Origin: Trichococcus alkaliphilus
Lineage (GTDB): Bacteria > Bacillota > Bacilli > Lactobacillales > Aerococcaceae
Direction of reading: 5' to 3'
Length of the DNA stretch: 64,000 bases
NCBI RefSeq assembly: GCF_003008695.1
Contig: NZ_PXZT01000009.1
Coordinates: 1 to 64,000 of the forward strand
Part shown: piece after piece, positions 56,986-64,000 of the stretch
Layout: each line of letters begins with the position of its first letter
Numbering within the stretch: the stretch's first letter is position 1
The notes under the pieces: generated by a model
What the model was told of the DNA's origin: nothing
What the model saw: only the letters and a program-made list of their open reading frames with translations
The model's database searches: none
Program-made: the position numbers and the translations under genes

Positions 56986-58872
56986 TTGAACTGGCAGGAG
57001 AAAATTACTAATTATTTTGCTAATAAGGGATCAGTCTATATTGTATTTGACGAACATAGACTGTTGAATGATAAAAAATTACAGGACTTACTTAAGAAGC
57101 AAAAATTTGAGATTTATTTTTATGATGATCCAATCTGTTTTCGATATGTGTATGAAACTACGTTGAGGCACATTGAAAGAGCTAACCGTCCTACTACACT
57201 TATTGTAATTCAAGACCGCCAGTTCAATCAAATACCCTATGATATATATCAAGATGCGAATTGCATTACTTTATCGTTAGCATCAATTTTTCCGAAATTT
57301 GCTGGTTCAATTGTTCTGCAATGCCCCACTGAACTGTACGAAAAAATGTATGGAGCGCATTCACGATGCTCAAGTTTGCTCTCTGATAATGATACAATTG
57401 ACTTTATTTTGCGAGAAGTTTTTTCTATTGATGCCGTTAAGTTTGCAGATGAGGTCAGCGTGGTGAAAGCTGCTTTGATATATTTTGAAGGATTTAGTGA
57501 GCCGTTGCCAAGAGATTTTATAAACTATCTAAGTCAGATGACAAAGGATGTATCTTCTGAGGTTTTCGGTTGTTTTACCTCCCAAGATGTTTTGGTAAGA
57601 CGCTTGAATGAACAGTGGAAGGTATACATAATGAGCTATGTGGATGATCAGTTAGCTGAGGACAGCATCGGCTTGCATAAGAGTTACTTCAGCGATCCCT
57701 ACATTCGAGCGCACATAGGGAATTTTATTTCACCTATAGAAGTTTTATCAGATAAAGATTATGAAAAATGGATGTTACCTGGCCTAATAGTGAAAGATGC
57801 CAATACGGAGTATATTAAAAGTGAAAGAAAGGTTCTATTCCGTGAGACATACGAAGCATTTGATATGACCGATTGGATTAAATTTGCGAGCGGACTAGGA
57901 CATATAAAAAATCAATTACTGAAAAAAGAGGCACTGGATGCTGAATTCAAGGCACAAGCCGCTATTGCGAATAAGGCATTTGAACAATGGATGTATTCGA
58001 AATACCAAGATTTGAGCACATTACCTATCTTGCCTAAACCTAAAATGCTGCACCAGATTCCATGGTATCTTGAGCGGAAATTGAATAATAAAGTTGCACT
58101 TATCGTAATGGATGGCATGAGCTATACACAGTGGTATCAAATCCAAGAAGTTTTAGCTAAAGATAATTGGCTTTTTGATGAAAGTGGTGTTTTCTCTTGG
58201 GTACCAACTATAACTCCTGTAGCAAGACAGGCGATTTTTTCCGGGAAAGTACCAAGGGAATATGCTGATTCAATTAATACAACGAATAAAGAAGGTAAAC
58301 TTTGGAAAGAATTTTGGGTGCATCAGGGGTTGCAAGAACGTAACATAGCCTATGAAAAATCATTAGGCCTAAAGGAATTCGAAAAAAATGACTTTCCATT
58401 TGTCATTTCTCCATTTATTAAAGTTTACGGAGCCGTCATTGATGTAATCGATAAATTTATGCATGGGGCAAAACAAGGAAATCGCACGATGACATCCGAA
58501 GTAGATAATTGGCTGTCCACACAATATTTTCAGAATCTATTGAAACTGTTGCATAATGAGAAATTTGATATTTATGTCACTGCAGATCACGGAAATGTAG
58601 AGTGTCAAGGGAGAGGTCGGATATTTCAAGGCGTGACTGTAGAATCCGCCAACCAGCGATTAAGAATTTATCAATCTGATAATATACGGAAACATACAGC
58701 CGCCGAACACCCAGATACATTAGTTTGGGATAATGTGAATTTACCAGATGATTATTACGTGTTGCTAGCGAAAAACAATGATGCATTTGTACTGAAAAAT
58801 GATAGAATTATTACTCATGGTGGCATTCATATAGAAGAAGTGATTGTCCCGTTTGTTAGAATATATCGTTAG
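56986..58872 (+). CDS. pglZ: BREX phosphatase-like protein PglZ
   Basis: A 628-residue protein with a C-terminal PglZ domain of the alkaline phosphatase superfamily. Metal-ligand motifs are present: IVMDGMSYTQWY (Asp about 376), TADHGNVE (about 531) and THGGIHIEEVIVPF (about 610). The N-terminal half (about 1-330) is the helical region usual for BREX PglZ. It starts at a TTG (56986) with AAGGTGA 6 bases upstream. PglZ is the signature gene of all BREX types. It lies 19 bases after pglX. Confidence 0.9.
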   Translation: MNWQEKITNYFANKGSVYIVFDEHRLLNDKKLQDLLKKQKFEIYFYDDPICFRYVYETTLRHIERANRPTTLIVIQDRQFNQIPYDIYQDANCITLSLASIFPKFAGSIVLQCPTELYEKMYGAHSRCSSLLSDNDTIDFILREVFSIDAVKFADEVSVVKAALIYFEGFSEPLPRDFINYLSQMTKDVSSEVFGCFTSQDVLVRRLNEQWKVYIMSYVDDQLAEDSIGLHKSYFSDPYIRAHIGNFISPIEVLSDKDYEKWMLPGLIVKDANTEYIKSERKVLFRETYEAFDMTDWIKFASGLGHIKNQLLKKEALDAEFKAQAAIANKAFEQWMYSKYQDLSTLPILPKPKMLHQIPWYLERKLNNKVALIVMDGMSYTQWYQIQEVLAKDNWLFDESGVFSWVPTITPVARQAIFSGKVPREYADSINTTNKEGKLWKEFWVHQGLQERNIAYEKSLGLKEFEKNDFPFVISPFIKVYGAVIDVIDKFMHGAKQGNRTMTSEVDNWLSTQYFQNLLKLLHNEKFDIYVTADHGNVECQGRGRIFQGVTVESANQRLRIYQSDNIRKHTAAEHPDTLVWDNVNLPDDYYVLLAKNNDAFVLKNDRIITHGGIHIEEVIVPFVRIYR

Positions 58873-58891
58873 AAGGAAAGTAGGCACATTA

Positions 58892-59623
58892 ATGGTGAAA
58901 CCCGTTGGATTTGATCAAAAAATACAATTTCAACATTTGGATTTTCTTGCTAAAAATCTAAAAAATTATAACTCTAAGGATATTTACAGGGTTCTAGAAG
59001 AACATCTACTTTCGTCAATAAAAGGAGATAAATCTAGAAAAAATGCAATCACAATGCTCATGAAAATTTGGAAGTTGGCAGAACCTAATATTGAAGAAAT
59101 CCAAGGTACCATTATTGGGGAATATCCTTATCTTTCTAATTCGGAGCAAAGGTGCGTTCATTATTGCTTAACGTGCATTGCCTATCCTTTTTATCGAGAA
59201 CAAATGAATTTTATTGGTAAATACTTAAAGATGGCGGATGCGGTTAAAAGCAAAGTACTTATTTCCCAAATGAAAAGTCTATACGGAGACCGAAGACGTG
59301 TAGAAGTCGCATCCAGCGCAGTCTTGTCATCCTCAAAAGACTGGGGCATCATTACTATGGATAAACCTGGTGTATACAGCGCAACGGCACATAGGTTAGT
59401 AGTAAATGATAAACTAGTAAAAAATCTATTGATTGAAGTTTTAATGGAACACTTAAGCACAAATACAGTCAGCGTCGAAATGGTAAACGCAAGTGCGTTA
59501 TTTTTCCCCTTCGATTATCACATTACTGCTGGAGACATAGACACCAAGCGCTTTACTATCATTAATAATATACGAGATACATTAATTGAACGGAATCCCA
59601 AAAACCCTTATTCATATGAGTAA
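58892..59623 (+). CDS. brxA: BrxA-like protein (DUF1819 type)
   Basis: A 243-residue protein. The layout fits BrxA: an N-terminal helical part with SRKNAITMLMKIWKLAEP, then EQRCVHYCLTCIAYPFYRE (about 100-118) and SSAVLSSSKDWGII (about 155-168). BrxA is a small DNA-binding BREX core protein. The match is by pattern and position, so it is less certain than the neighbours. I start at ATG 58892 with AGAAGGAAAG upstream; the reading frame extends back into pglZ but has no ribosome site there. Its stop codon lies in the right arm of a terminator-like hairpin. Confidence 0.6.
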   Translation: MVKPVGFDQKIQFQHLDFLAKNLKNYNSKDIYRVLEEHLLSSIKGDKSRKNAITMLMKIWKLAEPNIEEIQGTIIGEYPYLSNSEQRCVHYCLTCIAYPFYREQMNFIGKYLKMADAVKSKVLISQMKSLYGDRRRVEVASSAVLSSSKDWGIITMDKPGVYSATAHRLVVNDKLVKNLLIEVLMEHLSTNTVSVEMVNASALFFPFDYHITAGDIDTKRFTIINNIRDTLIERNPKNPYSYE

Positions 59624-59636
59624 GGGTTTTTCCATA
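59600..59636 (+). terminator. terminator-like hairpin inside the BREX operon
   Basis: AAAAACCCTTA (59600-59610) pairs perfectly with TAAGGGTTTTT (59621-59631) around a 10-base loop. It overlaps the brxA stop codon and ends 17 bases before the helicase start, with AGGAGG directly after it. Confidence 0.75.
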
Positions 59637-59648
59637 GGAGGTCAGTAA

Positions 59649-62600
59649 ATGAATATCAATGATATTATCAAAGGCCCTTTCTTTCCGGAAGCCATTGAAG
59701 TGAAAAAAATAGACTCTTTTGGTGATGAGTACTTATTGTTGGAAGGTATTGGATGCCAAACGAATCAATACTATGAACGATTATTTACACAAGGTGAATT
59801 ACATTCTATATCCGTTATCAGTACCGCCGAGGAAACAGATAATCAGACGACGGGTAAATCCATTCAAAGCCGCTTTCTACATTTGATGTTAAACCTAGAA
59901 GGCAAACATTCGCAGAAAAGAGCGATAGGGAATCAGCAAATTATGCCTCTACCTCATCAAATTGAAGCGGTATATAGAAAGATGCTTCAGTCACCAAATG
60001 TACGCTATTTATTAGCGGATGATCCAGGTGCCGGAAAGACCATTATGTCCGGAATGCTCATTAAAGAGTTGAAAGCAAGAGAGAGCATTAAACGGGTTTT
60101 AATATTAGTTCCTCCAATAGTCTTAGTACAGTGGCAAGAAGAATTGGAGCAAAAATTTCAAGAACCTTTTAAAATAATTAATCGAGCAACGTTGGGCGAA
60201 TATGGCAACACCAATCCATTCATAGAAAATGATTGTTGTTTAGTTTCTATGTATTGGGCTAGCCGTGAAGACATTAAGCATTTGATTCTTGAAGCATCTT
60301 TTGATCTGGTTGTCGTTGATGAAGCGCATAAAATGGCTGCTTATACATATGGAAAAGTTAAGCCAAAGACAAACAAAACTAAATTATATAACTTGGGTGA
60401 AAGTTTACTATCTAAATCTGAAAATTGTTTGCTATTAACGGCTACGCCACATAAAGGGAATGCTGAAAATTACCGTTTGTTAATGAAACTTATTGATTCA
60501 GATTTATTTAATCATCTGTTACCTGAAGAAACACTTAGAGATAAGAGTAATCCATATATTATTCGACGTCTAAAAGAATCGATGGTCAATTTTGATGGCA
60601 CACCAATATTTGCAAAGCGAACAACAAAGACAGTTCTGTATACACTGACTGATGAAGAAATGGAACTTTATGATGCTGTAACTGATTATGTTCGACAACA
60701 TTTTAATCGTGCAATCAATGCGGGGAAAAATAGCACGGCTTTTGCGATGATGCTGATGCAAAGACGCATGAGTTCTTCTGTTGAAGCTATTCATAAATCC
60801 TTAATTCGAAGAAGAGGCCGCTTAACTGAGCTCCTTAGTGATACTGAAGAAAGAAGAAAAAAATATGCTGATCAGGTTGAAAACTATTACCAAGATAGCC
60901 TGAATGAAGAAGTTGATAATGCTGAAGATACGCTGGATCATGAACTGGAATTATCCATCGATGAAATAGATATCGATGCTTTAAATGATGAAATTGGTGA
61001 GTTAGAACATCTGATTAAAATGACCGCAGATTTGAAGCAATATGGCATTGAGAAAAAATATCTCGAACTTGAGCAAATGCTATTTGGTGTAGATGGATTG
61101 GTATATACTGGAGAAAAAATATTGATCTTTACGGAGTCAGTAGACACTTTGAATTTTCTGTCAGAAAAACTATCTGAACGTGTACGTCCGATTGCCAAAA
61201 TTGTAGGCAGTTATTCAATGGAGGAAAGGCGTAAACAAGTAGAGTTGTTCAAAACAACTGCGCAAATAATGCTGGCAACAGATGCGGGAGGAGAATCGAT
61301 TAACTTACAATTTTGTAATCAAATGATCAATTATGATATTCCGTGGAATCCAAATAGATTAGAGCAGAGGATGGGACGTATACATCGTATTGGTCAGAAA
61401 AACGAGGTCTTTGTTTTCAACCTAGTAGCTAACGGTACACGCGAAGGCTATGTGATGAGTAAGTTGCTGGAAAAGCTAGAAACTATGAAGCTGGATCTAG
61501 GTAATGATTTGGTTTATAACTTTATGGGAGAACTATTGGACGGAGAGCAAACTCTGGCAGATTTAATGAGAGATGCGATACTCCATCGGGAAAATCTTGA
61601 GGAAATCGTGTCTAAGATGGATAGAAGCATAAGCGATGAACACAAGAAATTATTAAATAGCATGCAGGAATTGCAATTGAGTGAAGATACTGTTGATGTA
61701 GGTAAATTAAAACAAGAGCAATATGAGGTAGAAATAAACAAAATTTCAAATCGATTACTGGTACCGTACATAAATTATGCGTTCAATAAAAATAATGTGA
61801 AAGTTTTTCATGCACAAAATGATAGATTCCATCGCGTTGATCGTTTTCCTAAAATGATAAGAGATAAATATACGAGGCAGCTTAAGTTAGATGGATCGTA
61901 CCATTATACGGGGTTCAGTGATTATATAAATGAGGAGATAAAACTAATAGACAGCGAACATCCTTTAGTGACATTAGCAAATCAATTGCTAGAGGCCAAT
62001 AATGATTTCGCCGCCTTTAAAAGGTACCTGTTAACATATACTGTTCCGGAAAAGCTGGAACTGAGTGTGTATCAAGTGAAATTACAAGATGGAACGGGTA
62101 AAGAACTTCAAAATAAGCTGATTATTCTTGGTGAACGACAAGATGGTTCCATCCTTGGAATAAGTCCCTACTGGTTAGCTTTAGATAGATTTCCAGATAG
62201 TATTACAGAAATGCCAATAACTGATGACCATATCTTTAAAAAAGAGGTTTTGCAATCCAGTTTAGAAGAGAAGCGTCAGTTAGAGTTAATGAGATCAAAC
62301 CAACTCAATAAATTGCATGATTATCTCATAAATTCATTTGAATCTCAGTACAATGACATATATGAAAAATTAGTTCAATATCAATTGAACAACATTGATA
62401 ATCGGAACTCCATTCTTATTAATCAAATGAATTCCCAGCTTATTGATGTTGAAATCCAAAAACAAAGCCGAGTTGAATTACTCAATCGACAACGAACTAT
62501 TACAATGATGCCACCTAAAAAAATAGCTCAGTTTGAACTGATCCCAAATGGAAGTTCTATGCGCGTTATAGCAGAAGATTATATTGAGATGATTGTACAA

Positions 62601-62825
62601 TATGAAAAAGCCAATGGCCGTAAAATAGTAAAAAACTTTGATAATTTATCCCTAGTGGACTTCTACAGCGAACGATACAATGGCGAAGAACGATTCATTA
62701 TACTAACGAATCATGCAAACTATGTATTTAGTGAAGAATATATGGAAGACTTGAAACATATTGTTGATAAGACTTATGTGTATTCCATTTCAAATGAGGG
62801 GATTATAGAAAATAAACTTTTATAG
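59649..62825 (+). CDS. brxHII: BREX type 3 SNF2-like helicase BrxHII
   Basis: A 1,058-residue superfamily 2 helicase/translocase of the SNF2/RapA type. Motif I is ADDPGAGKTIMSG (about 124-136), motif II VVDEAHKMA (about 221), motif III LLTATPHKG (about 263) and motif VI EQRMGRIHRIGQ (about 572-583). The C-terminal 400 residues are a family-specific extension. AGGAGG lies 8 bases upstream of the ATG. Type 3 BREX carries such a helicase; here it is the last core gene, after brxA, whereas in the usual published order it follows pglX. The role is DNA translocation or remodelling during exclusion. Confidence 0.85.
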   Translation: MNINDIIKGPFFPEAIEVKKIDSFGDEYLLLEGIGCQTNQYYERLFTQGELHSISVISTAEETDNQTTGKSIQSRFLHLMLNLEGKHSQKRAIGNQQIMPLPHQIEAVYRKMLQSPNVRYLLADDPGAGKTIMSGMLIKELKARESIKRVLILVPPIVLVQWQEELEQKFQEPFKIINRATLGEYGNTNPFIENDCCLVSMYWASREDIKHLILEASFDLVVVDEAHKMAAYTYGKVKPKTNKTKLYNLGESLLSKSENCLLLTATPHKGNAENYRLLMKLIDSDLFNHLLPEETLRDKSNPYIIRRLKESMVNFDGTPIFAKRTTKTVLYTLTDEEMELYDAVTDYVRQHFNRAINAGKNSTAFAMMLMQRRMSSSVEAIHKSLIRRRGRLTELLSDTEERRKKYADQVENYYQDSLNEEVDNAEDTLDHELELSIDEIDIDALNDEIGELEHLIKMTADLKQYGIEKKYLELEQMLFGVDGLVYTGEKILIFTESVDTLNFLSEKLSERVRPIAKIVGSYSMEERRKQVELFKTTAQIMLATDAGGESINLQFCNQMINYDIPWNPNRLEQRMGRIHRIGQKNEVFVFNLVANGTREGYVMSKLLEKLETMKLDLGNDLVYNFMGELLDGEQTLADLMRDAILHRENLEEIVSKMDRSISDEHKKLLNSMQELQLSEDTVDVGKLKQEQYEVEINKISNRLLVPYINYAFNKNNVKVFHAQNDRFHRVDRFPKMIRDKYTRQLKLDGSYHYTGFSDYINEEIKLIDSEHPLVTLANQLLEANNDFAAFKRYLLTYTVPEKLELSVYQVKLQDGTGKELQNKLIILGERQDGSILGISPYWLALDRFPDSITEMPITDDHIFKKEVLQSSLEEKRQLELMRSNQLNKLHDYLINSFESQYNDIYEKLVQYQLNNIDNRNSILINQMNSQLIDVEIQKQSRVELLNRQRTITMMPPKKIAQFELIPNGSSMRVIAEDYIEMIVQYEKANGRKIVKNFDNLSLVDFYSERYNGEERFIILTNHANYVFSEEYMEDLKHIVDKTYVYSISNEGIIENKLL

Positions 62826-62968
62826 AAAGTTTACGGCCAAAGAGTAATATCTAATATTGTAAATGTGCACGAAAAAAGTTATACATCACGTGTATTAAAC
62901 CAAGACTATTTAGTTGAGTATTTGTTGTTTCGCCAGTTAAGTAACTTTATATGATTGGAGCGGAATAG

Positions 62969-63322
62969 ATGGCCAGAAATTTACGATTCAGTGAAATGAG
63001 TTTGGAAGAATTATTGGTTGAAATGCATAGAATGGAACTGATAAGAGAAGATGACGTCAATGGTAATGAAGATGGCTATTGGCGCGAAATCGAATTACAC
63101 AAGAAGGTCTTACGAGTCTCGCGTGAATTGAAGAATCCTAAGATTAATGGTGGCAAGTCCTCGAATGACATTGATATAGATACTACTGATGTTAAACGTA
63201 AGTTATCCAAGTTACTCCTCAATCACGGTTCAGAAATGAAGTCTCGTGGGCAAGGCAGTAGGTTAGAGGCTGAAAAAGCATTGAAAGAGGCACTTTTTCT
63301 GGCATGGCGGCATACCGATTAG
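62969..63322 (+). CDS. unknown protein, possible N-terminal part of a TPR-like gene
   Basis: A 117-residue charged, mostly helical protein (MSLEELLVEMHRMEL, EKALKEALFLAWRHTD). No family was recognised. GGAGCGG lies upstream of the ATG. It begins 143 bases after the BREX helicase on the same strand and shares the island's AT-rich composition. Its last helix looks like the first half of a TPR-type repeat, and the next frame continues with a TPR-like helix pair. The two open frames may be halves of one gene split by a frameshift. Confidence 0.55.
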   Translation: MARNLRFSEMSLEELLVEMHRMELIREDDVNGNEDGYWREIELHKKVLRVSRELKNPKINGGKSSNDIDIDTTDVKRKLSKLLLNHGSEMKSRGQGSRLEAEKALKEALFLAWRHTD

Positions 63323-64000
63323 CGTTTATATATTATCGTATGAATGATTATAAAAAAGCTATTCAATATTTTAATGCGGCACTTGAAAATACAATTCATG
63401 ATGAACCTATCTTTTGTTTATCGAATCGAGAAACCTACTACGCCAGATTGTATTTAATGACGTGTTATTTGCACGAAGTCGATAATTTGAATGATGAGTT
63501 AGAATTTTCTGCAACCAGTAAAAAATATCCTGTCCTTCCGAACTATACTTCCTACGGAATTAAGGATTTTATATCAGTTCTGGGTTTAGACCTTACGGAT
63601 CAGGAGTACGAACTGCTCACCGATAAAGGAAGTCAGTATATTTCATATGAAGATGCAATGGGCTATTTCCATAAAGAAGAGCGTCCAGAAGATACCTTGA
63701 TTGTTTGGTTTGATGGTGTCAACAGCAAGGTAGCTTTCAATCAAGAGGAGCAACTTTTCCGCAGTGAATTCAAAGCAAAGCAACTAGTATATCTGCTACG
63801 GTTTACTTCGCAAAACAATCCTGGTAATGAGCATAATATGCAGAACTGCTTTGAGGAACTATCCAACAGTCCTTTTGTAACGAATGACAGATTAAGGACA
63901 GCCATCAGTAAGGAAAAGCGTCTTATCTCCAGCTTGGATCCGGAATTAGATGTCATCAGTACTAGTAAATCGCCATATCCCAGTGGCTATTATTACAATA
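63304..64000 (+). CDS. partial unknown protein with TPR-like start, runs off the window
   Basis: An open frame of 232 codons from ATG 63304 to the window end, overlapping the preceding gene by 19 bases in a different frame. It opens with a TPR-like helix pair (AAYRLAFIYYRMNDY, KKAIQYFNAALENT), followed by EDTLIVWFDGVNSKVAF and FVTNDRLRTAISKEKRLI. AGAGG lies about 13 bases before the ATG, so independent translation by coupling is possible. The alternative is a frameshift that joins it to the 117-residue frame. No function was recognised; the position suggests an accessory or regulatory gene of the defence island. Confidence 0.6.
   Translation, partial: MAAYRLAFIYYRMNDYKKAIQYFNAALENTIHDEPIFCLSNRETYYARLYLMTCYLHEVDNLNDELEFSATSKKYPVLPNYTSYGIKDFISVLGLDLTDQEYELLTDKGSQYISYEDAMGYFHKEERPEDTLIVWFDGVNSKVAFNQEEQLFRSEFKAKQLVYLLRFTSQNNPGNEHNMQNCFEELSNSPFVTNDRLRTAISKEKRLISSLDPELDVISTSKSPYPSGYYYN

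Noticed and set aside
58844-58891. N-terminal extension of the BrxA-like frame into pglZ
   Set aside because: It overlaps the conserved pglZ C-terminus, and ATG 58892 has its own ribosome site.

Overview
The window reads as chromosomal DNA of a Gram-positive, mid-GC lactic-acid-type Firmicute. Carnobacteriaceae, and Trichococcus in particular, is my best guess. The guess rests on strong AGGAGG ribosome sites, sigma-A promoters, CcpA-type cre sites, many PTS and RpiR genes, a malic-enzyme locus and an Enterococcus-like maltose PTS locus. No rRNA or tRNA gene was seen, so the genus is inference. Most of the window is a carbohydrate and organic-acid utilisation region with protein-coding DNA of moderate GC. 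Two stretches are clearly AT-richer and look acquired: about 30.35-34.6 kb and about 49.8 kb to the end.

Layout. 0-2 kb: a small heavy-metal-binding protein, a D-2-hydroxyacid dehydrogenase and a YtxH-like protein. 2.2-9.4 kb: an RpiR regulator, one cellobiose-type PTS IIC permease and three family-1 6-phospho-beta-glucosidases. 9.7-14.7 kb: a malate module (response regulator, sensor kinase, 2-hydroxycarboxylate transporter, malic enzyme). 15-20.5 kb: xylR, xylA, xylB and an orphan sugar-binding lipoprotein. 20.7-29.9 kb: a maltodextrin module, with three GH13 enzymes on the minus strand divergent from malE-malF-malG. 30.2-34.6 kb: an AT-rich beta-glucoside cassette (PTS IIC, GH1, RpiR) that abuts a truncated oxidoreductase and contains an IS110-type transposase remnant. 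35-41.4 kb: AraC regulator plus GH4 alpha-galactosidase, then an alpha-glucoside PTS, a GH4 6-phospho-alpha-glucosidase and an RpiR regulator. 41.7-49.5 kb: a maltose PTS pathway (malT, mapP, maltose phosphorylase, beta-phosphoglucomutase, aldose epimerase, LacI-type malR). 49.9 kb to the end: a type 3 BREX phage-defence operon followed by an incomplete two-frame TPR-like gene.

How it works together. Maltose imported by MalT as maltose 6'-phosphate would be dephosphorylated by MapP, split by the phosphorylase to glucose and beta-glucose 1-phosphate, and isomerised by PgmB. Maltodextrins enter through MalEFG, whose ATPase is not here, and are cut by the GH13 enzymes. Near-identical operators (TGCAAYCGATTGCA type) lie in the malE, malT and phosphorylase promoters, so one LacI regulator probably ties the two maltose modules together.

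Noteworthy features: a type 3 BREX set with a BrxF that lacks a recognisable P-loop and a terminator-like hairpin inside the operon; a malate sensor kinase whose ATPase domain has lost its canonical boxes; and arrays of about 52-bp hairpin-containing repeats between genes. All calls come from reading the sequence; no database search was run.
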